Source: Luzula sylvatica (taxonomy: Eukaryota > Streptophyta > Magnoliopsida > Poales > Juncaceae). From it: a stretch of 64,000 nt of DNA. The notes beneath the pieces are model-generated. The model had not been told where the DNA came from, did not search any database, and saw only the letters and a program-made list of their open reading frames with translations. The DNA lies in contig OX326958.1 in NCBI GenBank assembly GCA_946800325.1, forward strand, positions 71,049,264 to 71,113,263, written 5' to 3'. A program made the translations under genes and the position numbers. Shown piece after piece: positions 25,544 to 36,400 of the stretch. Numbering within the stretch: the stretch's first letter is position 1; the number at the start of each line of letters is the position of its first letter.

Positions 25544-26307
25544 ATAATTTTCGAAATTCGGCCACGTTGCTGCATTCCTCTCGTCGAGGCGAGCGATTTT
25601 GATATGAAGATCGTGCCATTTGGAGAAAGTATGAGAAAGTTACAATGATATAATGTTCAAATTCAATAATTCATGATGAAATTACCAAAAAATCTGTATT
25701 TTCTGTTAATTCGGTTTCAAAATACATAATTTCCCAAATTCGTTCGCGCTGCTGTATTTCTCTCGCCGGGGCGAGTGATTTTGATATAAAAATCGTCCCA
25801 TTTGGAGAAAGATTGAGAAACCTACAATTGGACAATCTTCATATTCAATAATTCAAGATGAAATTACAAAAAAACCTGTATTTTTTGTTAATTCGGGCTC
25901 AAAATACATAATTTTCGAAATTCGGCCGCGTAGCTGCATTCCTCTCGTCGAGGCGAGCGATTTTGATATGAAGATCGTGCCATTTGGAGAAAGTATGAGA
26001 AAGTTACAATGTGATAATCTACATATTCTATAATTCATGATGAAATTACAAAAAAAACTGTATTTTTTGTTAATTCGGGCTCAAAATACATAATTTTCGA
26101 AATTTGGCCGCGCTGCTGCATTCCTCTCGCCGGGGCGAGCGATTTTGATATGAAGATCGTGCCATTTGGATAAAGTATGAGAAAGTTACAATGATATAAT
26201 GTTCAAATTCAATAATTCATGATGAAATTACCAAAAAAACTGTATTTTCTGTTAATTCGGTTTCAAAATACATAATTTCCCAAATTCGTTCGCGCTGCTG
26301 TATTTCT

Positions 26308-26321
26308 CTCGCCGGGGCGAG
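26308..26321. other. Core dyad of B monomers (6-bp arms, 2-nt spacer), example copy
   Basis: CTCGCC-GG-GGCGAG is a perfect inverted repeat at monomer positions 95-108. It is kept in most B and C monomers across the window. In A monomers the matching stretch is CTCGTCGAGGCGAG, where only the outer CTCG/CGAG arms pair. It could extrude as a short hairpin or serve as a dimeric protein-binding site, but the sequence does not distinguish these. Confidence 0.8.
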
Positions 26322-26322
26322 T

Positions 26323-26340
26323 GATTTTGATATAAAAATC
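26323..26340. other. Second dyad of B monomers, GATTTT-6-AAAATC, example copy
   Basis: GATTTT and AAAATC form 6-bp arms around GATATA, directly 3' of the GC dyad. In B monomers with GCGATTTTG the arms grow to 7 bp (CGATTTT/AAAATCG). A monomers have GATATGAAGATCG here, which breaks the AT arms. The same stretch contains TATAAAAA (26331-26338), which resembles a TATA box, with no other evidence of a promoter. Confidence 0.75.
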
Positions 26341-26395
26341 GTCCCATTTGGAGAAAGATTGAGAAACCTACAATTGGACAATCTTCATATTCAAT

Positions 26396-26577
26396 AATTC
26401 AAGATGAAATTACAAAAAAACCTGTATTTTTTGTTAATTCGGGCTCAAAATACATAATTTTCGAAATTCGGCCGCGCTGCTGCATTCCTCTCGTCGAGGC
26501 GAGCGATTTTGATATGAAGATCGTGCCATTTGGAGAAAGTATGAGAAAGTTACAATGTGATAATCTTCATATTCTAT
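26396..26577 (+). repeat. Representative A-family monomer (182 bp)
   Basis: This copy is close to the A consensus. It begins AATTCAAGATGAAATTAC and has an A-run followed by CCTGTATTTTTTG, then GGGCTCAAAATAC. The diagnostic TTTTCGAAATTCGGCCGCG leads into the GC core with CTCGTCGAGGCGAG. The right part carries GATATGAAGATCGTGCC, GTATGAGAAAG, AATGTGATAATC and a terminal ATTCTAT. GC is about 36 % overall but about 67 % between monomer positions 71 and 110. Variants elsewhere end in GATATAATGTTCAAATTCAAT or carry GATATCAAG instead of GATATGAAG. The start of the monomer is an arbitrary choice in a tandem array. Confidence 0.93.
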
Positions 26578-26944
26578 AATTCATGATGAAATTACAAAAA
26601 AATCTGTATTTTCTGTTAATTCGGTTTCAAAATACATAATTTCCCAAATTCGTTCGCGCTGCTGTATTTCTCTCGCCGGGGCGAGTGATTTTGATATAAA
26701 AATCGTCCCATTTGGAGAAAGATTGAGAAACCTACAATTGGACAATCTTCATATTCAATAATTCAAGATGAAATTACTAAAAAACCTGTATTTTTTGTTA
26801 ATTCGGGCTCAAAATACATAATTTTCGAAATTCGGCCGCGATACTGCATACCTCTCGTCGAGGCGAGCGATTTTGATATGAAGATCGTGCCATTTGGAGA
26901 AAGTATGAGAAAGTTACAATGTGATAATCTTCATATTCTATAAT

Positions 26945-29900
26945 TCATGATGAAATTACCAAAAAAACTGTATTTTCTGTTAATTCGGTTTCAAAATACA
27001 TAATTTCCCAAATTCGTTCGCGCTGCTGTATTTCTCTCGCCGGGGCGAGCGATTTTGATAAGAATATTGTGCCATTTGGAGAAAGTATGAGAAAGTTACA
27101 ATGTGATAATCTACATATTCTATAATTCATGATGAAATTACAAAAAAAACTGTATTTTTTGTTAATTCGGGCTCAAAATACATAATTTTCGAAATTTGGC
27201 CGCGCTGCTGCATTCTTCTCGCCGGGGCGAGCGATTTTGATATGAAGATCGTGCCATTTGGATAAAGTATGAGAAAGTTACAATGATATAATGTTCAAAT
27301 TCAATAATTCATGATGAAATTACCAAAAAAACTGTATTTTCTGTTAATTCGGTTTCAAAATACATAATTTCCCAAATTCGTTCGCGCTGCTGTATTTCTC
27401 TCGCCGGGGCGAGCGATTTTGATATAAAAATCGTGCCATTTGGAGAAAGATTGAGAAACCTACAATTGGACTATCTTCATATTCAATAATTCAAGATGAA
27501 ATTACAAAAAAAAATGTATTTTTTGTTAATTCGGGCTCAAAATACATAATTTTCGAAATTCGGCCGCGTTGCTGCAATCCTCTCGTCAAGGCGAGCGATT
27601 TTGATATCAAGATCGTGCCATTTGGAGAAAGTATGAGAAAGTTCAATGATATAATGTTCAAATTCAATAATTCATGATGAAATTACAAAAAAAACTGTAT
27701 TTTCTGTTAATTCGGTTTCAAAATACATAATTTCCCAAATTCGTTCGCGCTGCTGTATTTCTCTCGCCGGGGCGAGTGATTTTGATATAAAAATCGTCCC
27801 ATTTGGAGAAAGATTGAGAAACCTACAATTGGACAATCTTCATATTCAATAATTCAAGATGAAATTACAAAAAAACCTGTATTTTTTGTTAATTCGGGCT
27901 CAAAATATATAATTTCCCAAATTCGTTCGCGCTGCTGTATTTCTCTCGCCTGGGCGAGCGATTTTGATATAAAAATCGTCCCATTTGGAGAAAGATTGAG
28001 AAACCTACAATTGGACAATCTTCATATTCAATAATTCAAGATGAAATGACAAAAAAACCTGTATTTTTTGTTAATTCGGGCTCAAAATACATAATTTTCG
28101 AAATTCGGCCGCGGGGCTGCATTCCTCTCGTCGAGCCGAGCGATTTTGATATGAAGATCGTGCCATTTGGAGAAAGTATGAGAAAGTTACAATGTGATAA
28201 TCTTCAAATTCAATAATTCATGATGAAATTACAAAAAAACTGTATTTTATGTTAATTCGGTTTCAAAATACATAATTTCCCAAATTCGTTCGCGCTGCTG
28301 TATTTCTCTCGTCGGGGCGAGTGATTTTGATATAAAAATCGTCCCATTCGGAGAAATATTGAGAAACCTACAATTGGACAATCTTCATATTCAATAATAG
28401 AAGATGAAATTACAAAAAAACCTGTATTTTTTGTTAATTCGGGCTCAAAATACATAATTTCCGAAATTCGTTCGCGCTGCTGTATTTCTCTCGCCGGGGC
28501 GAGTGATTTTGATATAAAAATCGTCCCATTTGGAGAAAGATTGAGAAACCTACAATTGGACAATCTTCATATTCAATAATTCAAGATGAAATTACAAAAA
28601 AACCTGTATTTTTTGTTAATTCGGGCTCAAAATACATAATTTTCGAAATTCGGCCGCGCTGCTGCATTCCTCTCGTCGAGGCGAGCGATTTTGATATGAA
28701 GATCGTGCCATTTGGAGAAAGTATGAGAAAGTTACAATGTGATAATCTTCATATTCTATAATTCATGATGAAATTACAAAAAAATCTGTATTTTCTGTTA
28801 ATTCGGTTTCAAAATACATAATTTCCCAAATTCGTTCGCGCTGCTGTATTTCTCTCGCCGGGGCGAGTGATTTTGATATAAAAATCGTCCCATTTGGAGA
28901 AAGATTGAGAAACCTACAATTGGACAATCTTCATATTCAATAATTCAAGATGAAATTACAAAAAAACCTGTATTTTTTGTTAATTCGGGCTCAAAATACA
29001 TAATTTTCGAAATTCGGCCACGATACTGCATTCCTCTCGTCGAGGCGAGCGATTTTGATATGAAGATCGTGCCATTTGGAGAAAGTATGAGAAAGTTACA
29101 ATGTGATAATCTTCATATTCTATAATTCATGATGAAATTACCAAAAAAACTGTATTTTCAGTTAATTCGGTTTCAAAATACATAATTTCCCAAATTCGTT
29201 CGCGCTGCTGTATTTCTCTCGCCGGGGCGAGCGATTTTGATAAGAATATTGTGCCATTTGGAGAAAGTATGAGAAAGTTACAATGTGATAATCTACATAT
29301 TCTATAATTCATGATGAAATTACAAAAAAAACTGTATTTTTTGTTAATTCGGGCTCAAAATACATAATTTTCGAAATTTGGCCGCGCTGCTGCATTCTTC
29401 TCGCCGGGGCGAGCGATTTTGATATGAAGATCGTGCCATTTGGATAAAGTATGAGAAAGTTACAATGATATAATGTTCAAATTCAATAATTCATGATGAA
29501 ATTACCAAAAAAACTGTATTTTCTGTTAATTCGGTTTCAAAATACATAATTTCCCAAATTCGTTCGCGCTGCTGTATTTCTCTCGCCGGGGCGAGTGATT
29601 TTGATATAAAAATCGTCCCATTTGGAGAAAGATTGAGAAACCTACAATTGGACAATCTTCATATTCAATAATTCAAGATGAAATTACAAAAAAACCTGTA
29701 TTTTTTGTTAATTCGGGCTCAAAATACATAATTTTCGAAATTCGGCCGCGCAGCTGCATTCCTCTCGTCGAGGCGAGCGATTTTGATATGAAGATCGTGC
29801 CATTTGGAGAAAGTATGAGAAAGTTACAATGTGATAATCTTCATATTCTATAATTCATGATGAAATTACCAAAAAAACTGTATTTTCTGTTAATTCGGTT

Positions 29901-32900
29901 TCAAAATACATAATTTCCCAAATTCGTTCGCGCTGCTGTATTTCTCTCGCCGGGGCGAGCGATTTTGATATAAAAATCGTGCCATTTGGAGAAAGATTGA
30001 GAAACCTACAATTGGACAATCTTCATATTCAATAATTCAAGATGAAATTACAAAAAAAAATGTATTTTTTGTTAATTCGGGCTCAAAATACATAATTTTC
30101 GAAATTCGGCCGCGTTGCTGCAATCCTCTCGTCGAGGCGAGCGATTTTGATATCAAGATCGTGCCATTTGGAGAAAGTATGAGAAAGTTCAATGATATAA
30201 TGTTCAAATTCAATAATTCATGATGAAATTACAAAAAAAACTGTATTTTCTGTTAATTCGGTTTCAAAATACATAATTTCCCAAATTCGTTCGCGCTGCT
30301 GTATTTCTCTCGCCGGGGCGAGTGATTTTGATATAAAAATCGTCCCATTTGGAGAAAGATTGAGAAACCTACAATTGGACAATCTTCATATTCAATAATT
30401 CAAGATGAAATTACAAACAAACCTGTATTTTTTGTTAATTCGGGCTCAAAATATATAATTTCCCAAATTCGTTCGCGCTGCTGTATTTCTCTCGCCGGGG
30501 CGAGCGATTTTGATATAAAAATCGTCCCATTTGGAGAAAGATTGAGAAACCTACAATTGGACAATCTTCATATTCAATAATTCAAGATGAAATGACAAAA
30601 AAACTTGTATTTTTTGTTAATTCGGGCTCAAAATACATAATTTTCGAAATTCGACCGCGAGGCTGCATTCCTCTCGTCGAGCCGAGCGATTTTGATATGA
30701 AGATCGTGCCATTTGGAGAAAGTATGAGAAAGTTACAATGTGATAATCTTCAAATTCAATAATTCATGATGAAATTACAAAAAAACTGTATTTTATGTTA
30801 ATTCGGTTTCAAAATACATAATTTCCCAAATTCGTTCGCGCTGCTGTATTTCTCTCGTCGGGGCGAGTGATTTTGATATAAAAATCGTCCCATTCGGAGA
30901 AATATTGAGAAACCTACAATTGGACAATCTTCATATTCAATAATACAAGATGAAATTACAAAAAAACCTGTATTTTTTGTTAATTCGGGCTCAAAATACA
31001 TAATTTCCGAAATTCGTTCGCGCTGCTGTATTTCTCTCGCCGGGGCGAGTGATTTTGATATAAAAATCGTCCCATTTGGAGAAAGATTGAGAAACCTACA
31101 ATTGGACAATCTTCATATTCAATAATTCAAGATGAAATTACAAAAAAAAACTGTATTTTTTGTTAATTCGGGCTCAAAATACATAATTTTCGAAATTCGG
31201 CCACGTTGCTGCATTCCTCTCGTCGAGGCGAGCGATTTTGATATGAAGATCGTGCCATTTGGAGAAAGTATGAGAAAGTTACAATGTGATAATCTTCATA
31301 TTCTATAATTCATGATGAAATTACCAAAAAAACTGTATTTTCTGTTAATTCGGTTTCAAAATACATAATTTCCCAAATTCGTTCGCGCTGCTGTATTTCT
31401 CTCGCCGGGGCGAGCGATTTTGATAAGAAGATTGTGCCATTTGGAGAAAGTATGAGAAAGTTACAATGTGATAATCTACATATTCTATAATTCATGATGA
31501 AATTACAAAAAAAACTGTATTTTTTGTTAATTCGGGCTCAAAATACATAATTTTCGAAATTTGGCCGCGCTGCTGCATTCTTCTCGCCGGGGCGAGCGAT
31601 TTTGATATGAAGATCGTGCCATTTGGATAAAGTATGAGAAAGTTACAATGATATAATGTTCAAATTCAATAATTCATGACGAAATTACCAAAAAAACTGT
31701 ATTTTCTGTTAATTCGGTTTCAAAATACATAATTTCCCAAATTCGTTCGCGCTGCTGTATTTCTCTCGCCGGGGCGAGTGATTTTGATATAAAAATCGTC
31801 CCATTTGGAGAAAGATTGAGAAACCTACAATTGGACAATCTTCATATTCAATAATTCAAGATGAAATTACAAAAAAACCTGTATTTTTTGTTAATTCGGG
31901 CTCAAAATACATAATTTTCGAAATTCGGCCTCGCAGCTGCATTCCTCTCGTCGAGGCGAGCGATTTTGATATGAAGATCGTGCCATTTGGAGAAAGTATG
32001 AGAAAGTTACAATGTGATAATCTTCATATTCTATAATTCATGATGAAATTACCAAAAAAACTGTATTTTCTGTTAATTCGGTTTCAAAATACATAATTTC
32101 CCAAATTCGTTCGCGCTGCTGTATTTCTCTCGCCGGGGCGAGTGATTTTGATATAAAAATCGTCCCATTTGGAGAAAGATTGAGAAACCTACAATTGGAC
32201 AATCTTCATATTCAATAATTCAAGATGAAATTACAAAAAAACCTGTATTTTTTGTTAATTCGGGCTCAAAATATATAATTTCCCAAATTCGTTCGCGCTG
32301 CTGTATTTCTCTCGCCGGGGCGAGCGATTTTGATATAAAAATCGTCCCATTTGGAGAAAGATTGAGAAACCTACAATTGGACAATCTTCATATTCAATAA
32401 TTCAAGATGAAATGACAAAAAAACCTGTATTTTTTGTTAATTCGGGCTCAAAATACATAATTTTCGAAATTCGGCCGCGAGGCTGCATTCCTCTCGTCGA
32501 GCCGAGCGATTTTGATATGAAGATCGTGCCATTTGGAGAAAGTATGAGAAAGTTACAATGTGATAATCTTCAAATTCAATAATTCATGATGAAATTACAA
32601 AAAAACTGTATTTTATGTTAATTCGGTTTCAAAATACATAATTTCCCAAATTCGTTCGCGCTGCTGTATTTCTCTCGTCGGGGCGAGTGATTTTGATATG
32701 AAGATCGTGCCATTTGGAGAAAGTATGAGAAAGTTACAATGTGATAATCTTCATATTCTATAATTCATGATGAAATTACCAAAAAAACTGTATTTTCTGT
32801 TAATTCGGTTTCAAAATACATAATTTCCCAAATTCGTTCGCGCTGCTGTATTTCTCTCGCCGGGGCGAGCGATTTTGATATAAAAATCGTCCCATTTGGA

Positions 32901-35900
32901 GAAAGATTGAGAAACCTACAATTGGACAATCTTCATATTCAATAATTCAAGATGAAATGACAAAAAAACCTGTATTTTTTGTTAATTCGGGCTCAAAATA
33001 CATAATTTTCGAAATTCGGCCGCGAGGCTGCATTCCTCTCGTCGAGCCGAGCGATTTTGATATGAAGATCGTGCCATTTGGAGAAAGTATGAGAAAGTTA
33101 CAATGTGATAATCTTCAAATTCAATAATTCATGATGAAATTACAAAAAAACTGTATTTTATGTTAATTCGGTTTCAAAATACATTATTTCCCAAATTCGT
33201 TCGCGCTGCTGTATTTCTCTCGTCGGGGCGAGTGATTTTGATATAAAAATCGTCCCATTCGGAGAAATATTGAGAAACCTACAATTGGACAATCTTCATA
33301 TTCAATAATACAAGATGAAATTACAAAAAAACCTGTATTTTTTGTTAATTCGGGCTCAAAATACATAATTTCCGAAATTCGTTCGCGCTGCTGTATTTCT
33401 CTCGCCGGGGCGAGTGATTTTGATATAAAAATCGTCCCATTTGGTGAAAGATTGAGAAACCTACAATTGGACAATCTTCATATTCAATAATTCAAGATGA
33501 AATTACAAAAAAAAACTGTATTTTTTGTTAATTCGGGCTCAAAATACATAATTTTCGAAATTCGGCCACGTTGCTGCATTCCTCTCGTCGAGGCGAGCGA
33601 TTTTCATATGAAGATCGTGCCATTTGGAGAAAGTATGAGAAAGTTACAATGTGATAATCTTCATATTCTATAATTCATGATGAAATTACCAAAAAAACTG
33701 TATTTTCTGTTAATTCGGTTTCAAAATACATAATTTCCCAAATTCGTTCGCGCTGCTGTATTTCTCTCGCCGGGGCGAGCGATTTTGATAAGAAGATTGT
33801 GCCATTTGGAGAAAGTATGAGAAAGTTACAATGTGATAATCTACATATTCTATAATTCATGATGAAATTACAAAAAAAACTGTATTTTTTGTTAATTCGG
33901 GCTCAAAATACATAATTTTCGAAATTTGGCCGCGCTGCTGCATTCTTCTCGCCGGGGCGAGCGATTTTGATATGAAGATCGTGCCATTTGGATAAAGTAT
34001 GAGAAAGTTACAATGATATAATGTTCAAATTCAATAATTCATGACGAAATTACCAAAAAAACTGTATTTTCTGTTAATTCGGTTTCAAAATACATAATTT
34101 CCCAAATTCGTTCGCGCTGCTGTATTTCTCTCGCCGGGGCGAGTGATTTTGATATAAAAATCGTCCCATTTGGAGAAAGATTGAGAAACCTACAATTGGA
34201 CAATCTTCATATTCAATAATTCAAGATGAAATTACAAAAAAACCTGTATTTTTTGTTAATTCGGGCTCAAAATACATAATTTTCGAAATTCGGCCGCGAA
34301 GCTGCATTCCTCTCGTCGAGGCGAGCGATTTTGATATGAAGATCGTGCCATTTGGAGAAAGTATGAGAAAGTTACAATGTGATAATCTTCATATTCTATA
34401 ATTCATGATGAAATTACCAAAAAAACTGTATTTTCTGTTAATTCGGTTTCAAAATACATAATTTCCCAAATTCGTTCGCGCTGCTGTATTTCTCTCGCCG
34501 GGGCGAGTGATTTTGATATAAAAATCGTCCCATTTGGAGAAAGATTGAGAAACCTACAATTGGACAATCTTCATATTCAATAATTCAAGATGAAATTACA
34601 AAAAAACCTGTATTTTTTGTTAATTCGGGCTCAAAATATATAATTTCCCAAATTCGTTCGCGCTGCTGTATTTCTCTCGCCGGGGCGAGCGATTTTGATA
34701 TAAAAATCGTCCCATTTGGAGAAAGATTGAGAAACCTACAATTGGACAGTCTTCATATTCAATAATTCAAGATGAAATGACAAAAAAACCTGTATTTTTT
34801 GTTAATTCGGGCTCAAAATACATAATTTTCGAAATTCGGCCGCGATGCTGCATTCCTCTCGTCGAGCCGAGCGATTTTGATATGAAGATCGTGCTATTTG
34901 GAGAAAGTATGAGAAAGTTACAATGTGATAATCTTCCAATTCAATAATTCATGATGAAATTACCAAAAAAACTGTATTTTATGTTAATTCGGTTTCAAAA
35001 TACATAATTTCCCAAATTCGTTCGCGCTGCTGTATTTCTCTCGTCGGGGCGAGTGATTTTGATATAAAAATCGTCCCATTCGGAGAAATATTGAGAAACC
35101 TACAATTGGACAATCTTCATATTCAATAATTCAAGATGAAATTACAAAAAAACCTGTATTTTTTGTTAATTCGGGCACAAAATACATAATTTCCGAAATT
35201 CGTTCGCGCTGCTGTATTTCTCTCGCCGGGGCGAGTGATTTTGATATAAAAATCGTCCCATTTGGAGAAAGATTGAGAAACCTACAATTGGACAATCTTC
35301 ATATTCAATAATTCAAGATGAAATTACAAAAAAAACTGTATTTTTTGTTAATTCGGGCTCAAAATACATAATTTTCGAAATTCGGCCACGTTGCTGCATT
35401 CCTCTCGTCGAGGCGAGCGATTTTGATATGAAGATCGTGCCATTTGGAGAAAGTATGAGAAAGTTACAATGTGATAATCTTCATATTCTATAATTCATGA
35501 TGAAATTACCAAAAAAACTGTATTTTCTGTTAATTCGGTTTCAAAATACATAATTTCCCAAATTCGTTCGCGCTGCTGCATTTCTCTCGCCGGGGCGAGC
35601 GATTTTGATAAGAAGATTGTGCCATTTGGAGAAAGTATGAGAAAGTTACAATGTGATAATCTACATATTCTATAATTCATGATGAAATTACAAAAAAAAC
35701 TGTATTTTTTGTTAATTCGGGCTCAAAATACATAATTTTCGAAATTTGGCCGCGCTGCTGCATTCTTCTCGCCGGGGCGAGCGATTTTGATATGAAGATC
35801 GTGCCATTTGGATAAAGTATGAGAAAGTTACAATGATATAATGTTCAAATTCAATAATTCATGATGAAATTACCAAAAAAACTGTATTTTCTGTTAATTC

Positions 35901-36400
35901 GGTTTCAAAATACATAATTTCCCAAATTCGTTCGCGCTGCTGTATTTCTCTCGCCGGGGCGAGTGATTTTGATATAAAAATCGTCCCATTTGGAGAAAGA
36001 TTGAGAAACCTACAATTGGACAATCTTCATATTCAATAATTCAAGATGAAATTACAAAAAAACCTGTATTTTTTGTTAATTCGGGCTCAAAATACATAAT
36101 TTTCGAAATTCGGCCGCGAAGCTGCATTCCTCTCGTCGAGGCGAGCGATTTTGATATGAAGATCGTGCCATTTGGAGAAAGTATGAGAAAGTTACAATGT
36201 GATAATCTTCATATTCTATAATTAATGATGAAATTACCAAAAAAACTGTATTTTCTGTTAATTCGGTTTCAAAATACATAATTTCCCAAATTCGTTCGCG
36301 CTGCTGTATTTCTCTCGCCGGGGCGAGCGATTTTGATATAGAAATCGTGCCATTTGGAGAAAGATTGAGAAACCTACAATTGGACAATCTTCATATTCAA
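26945..36400. repeat. HOR block: 10-monomer base unit (1820 bp) with 2-3 monomer insertions
   Basis: A monomer with GATAAGAATATTG or GATAAGAAGATTG recurs near 27058, 29240, 31422, 33787 and 35607. GATGAAATGAC lies at 28040, 30586, 32406, 32951 and 34771. The cleanest copies have 984 bp from the first marker to the second and 836 bp back, giving 1820 bp. Other copies carry an extra 364 bp (two monomers) in one of the two arms, and one carries an extra 545 bp (three monomers, 32406-32951). Other private markers are CATTCTTCTCGCC, TTGGATAAAG, CCATTCGGAGAAATATTG and AATACAAGATG. Near 32690 a reciprocal chimera joins a B left half to an A right half within GATTTTGATAT. Confidence 0.85.

Larger units (their letters stand above)
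26214..26395 (+). repeat. Representative B-family monomer (182 bp)
   Basis: This copy is close to the B consensus. It begins AATTCATGATGAAATTACC and continues with ACTGTATTTTCTG and CGGTTTCAAAATAC. The diagnostic TTTCCCAAATTCGTTCGCG leads into CTGCTGTATTTCTCTCG. The core holds the perfect dyad CTCGCC-GG-GGCGAG, followed by GATTTTGATATAAAAATCG. The right part has TCCCATTTGGAGAAAG, ATTGAGAAACC and TACAATTGGACAATC, ending ATTCAAT. By hand alignment B differs from A at about 26 of 182 positions. Common sub-variants are GCGATTTTG versus GTGATTTTG and ATCGTGCC versus ATCGTCCC. GC is about 34 % overall. Confidence 0.93.
25544..26944. repeat. Transition satellite segment between 9- and 10-monomer HOR blocks
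   Basis: These are A and B monomers in alternating order without a clear private HOR. It contains clean examples of both families (B at 26214-26395, A at 26396-26577), a CGCGTAGCTGC core near 25926, TTGGATAAAGTATG near 26168 (which becomes a standard marker of the next block) and ATACTGCATACC near 26842. No gene or unique sequence is visible. Confidence 0.75.

Noticed and set aside
26286..26300. CENP-B box
   Set aside because: TTCGTTCGCGCTGCTG starts like the TTCG part of the box but lacks the A and CGGG at the required spacing. No match was found in A or B on either strand by eye.
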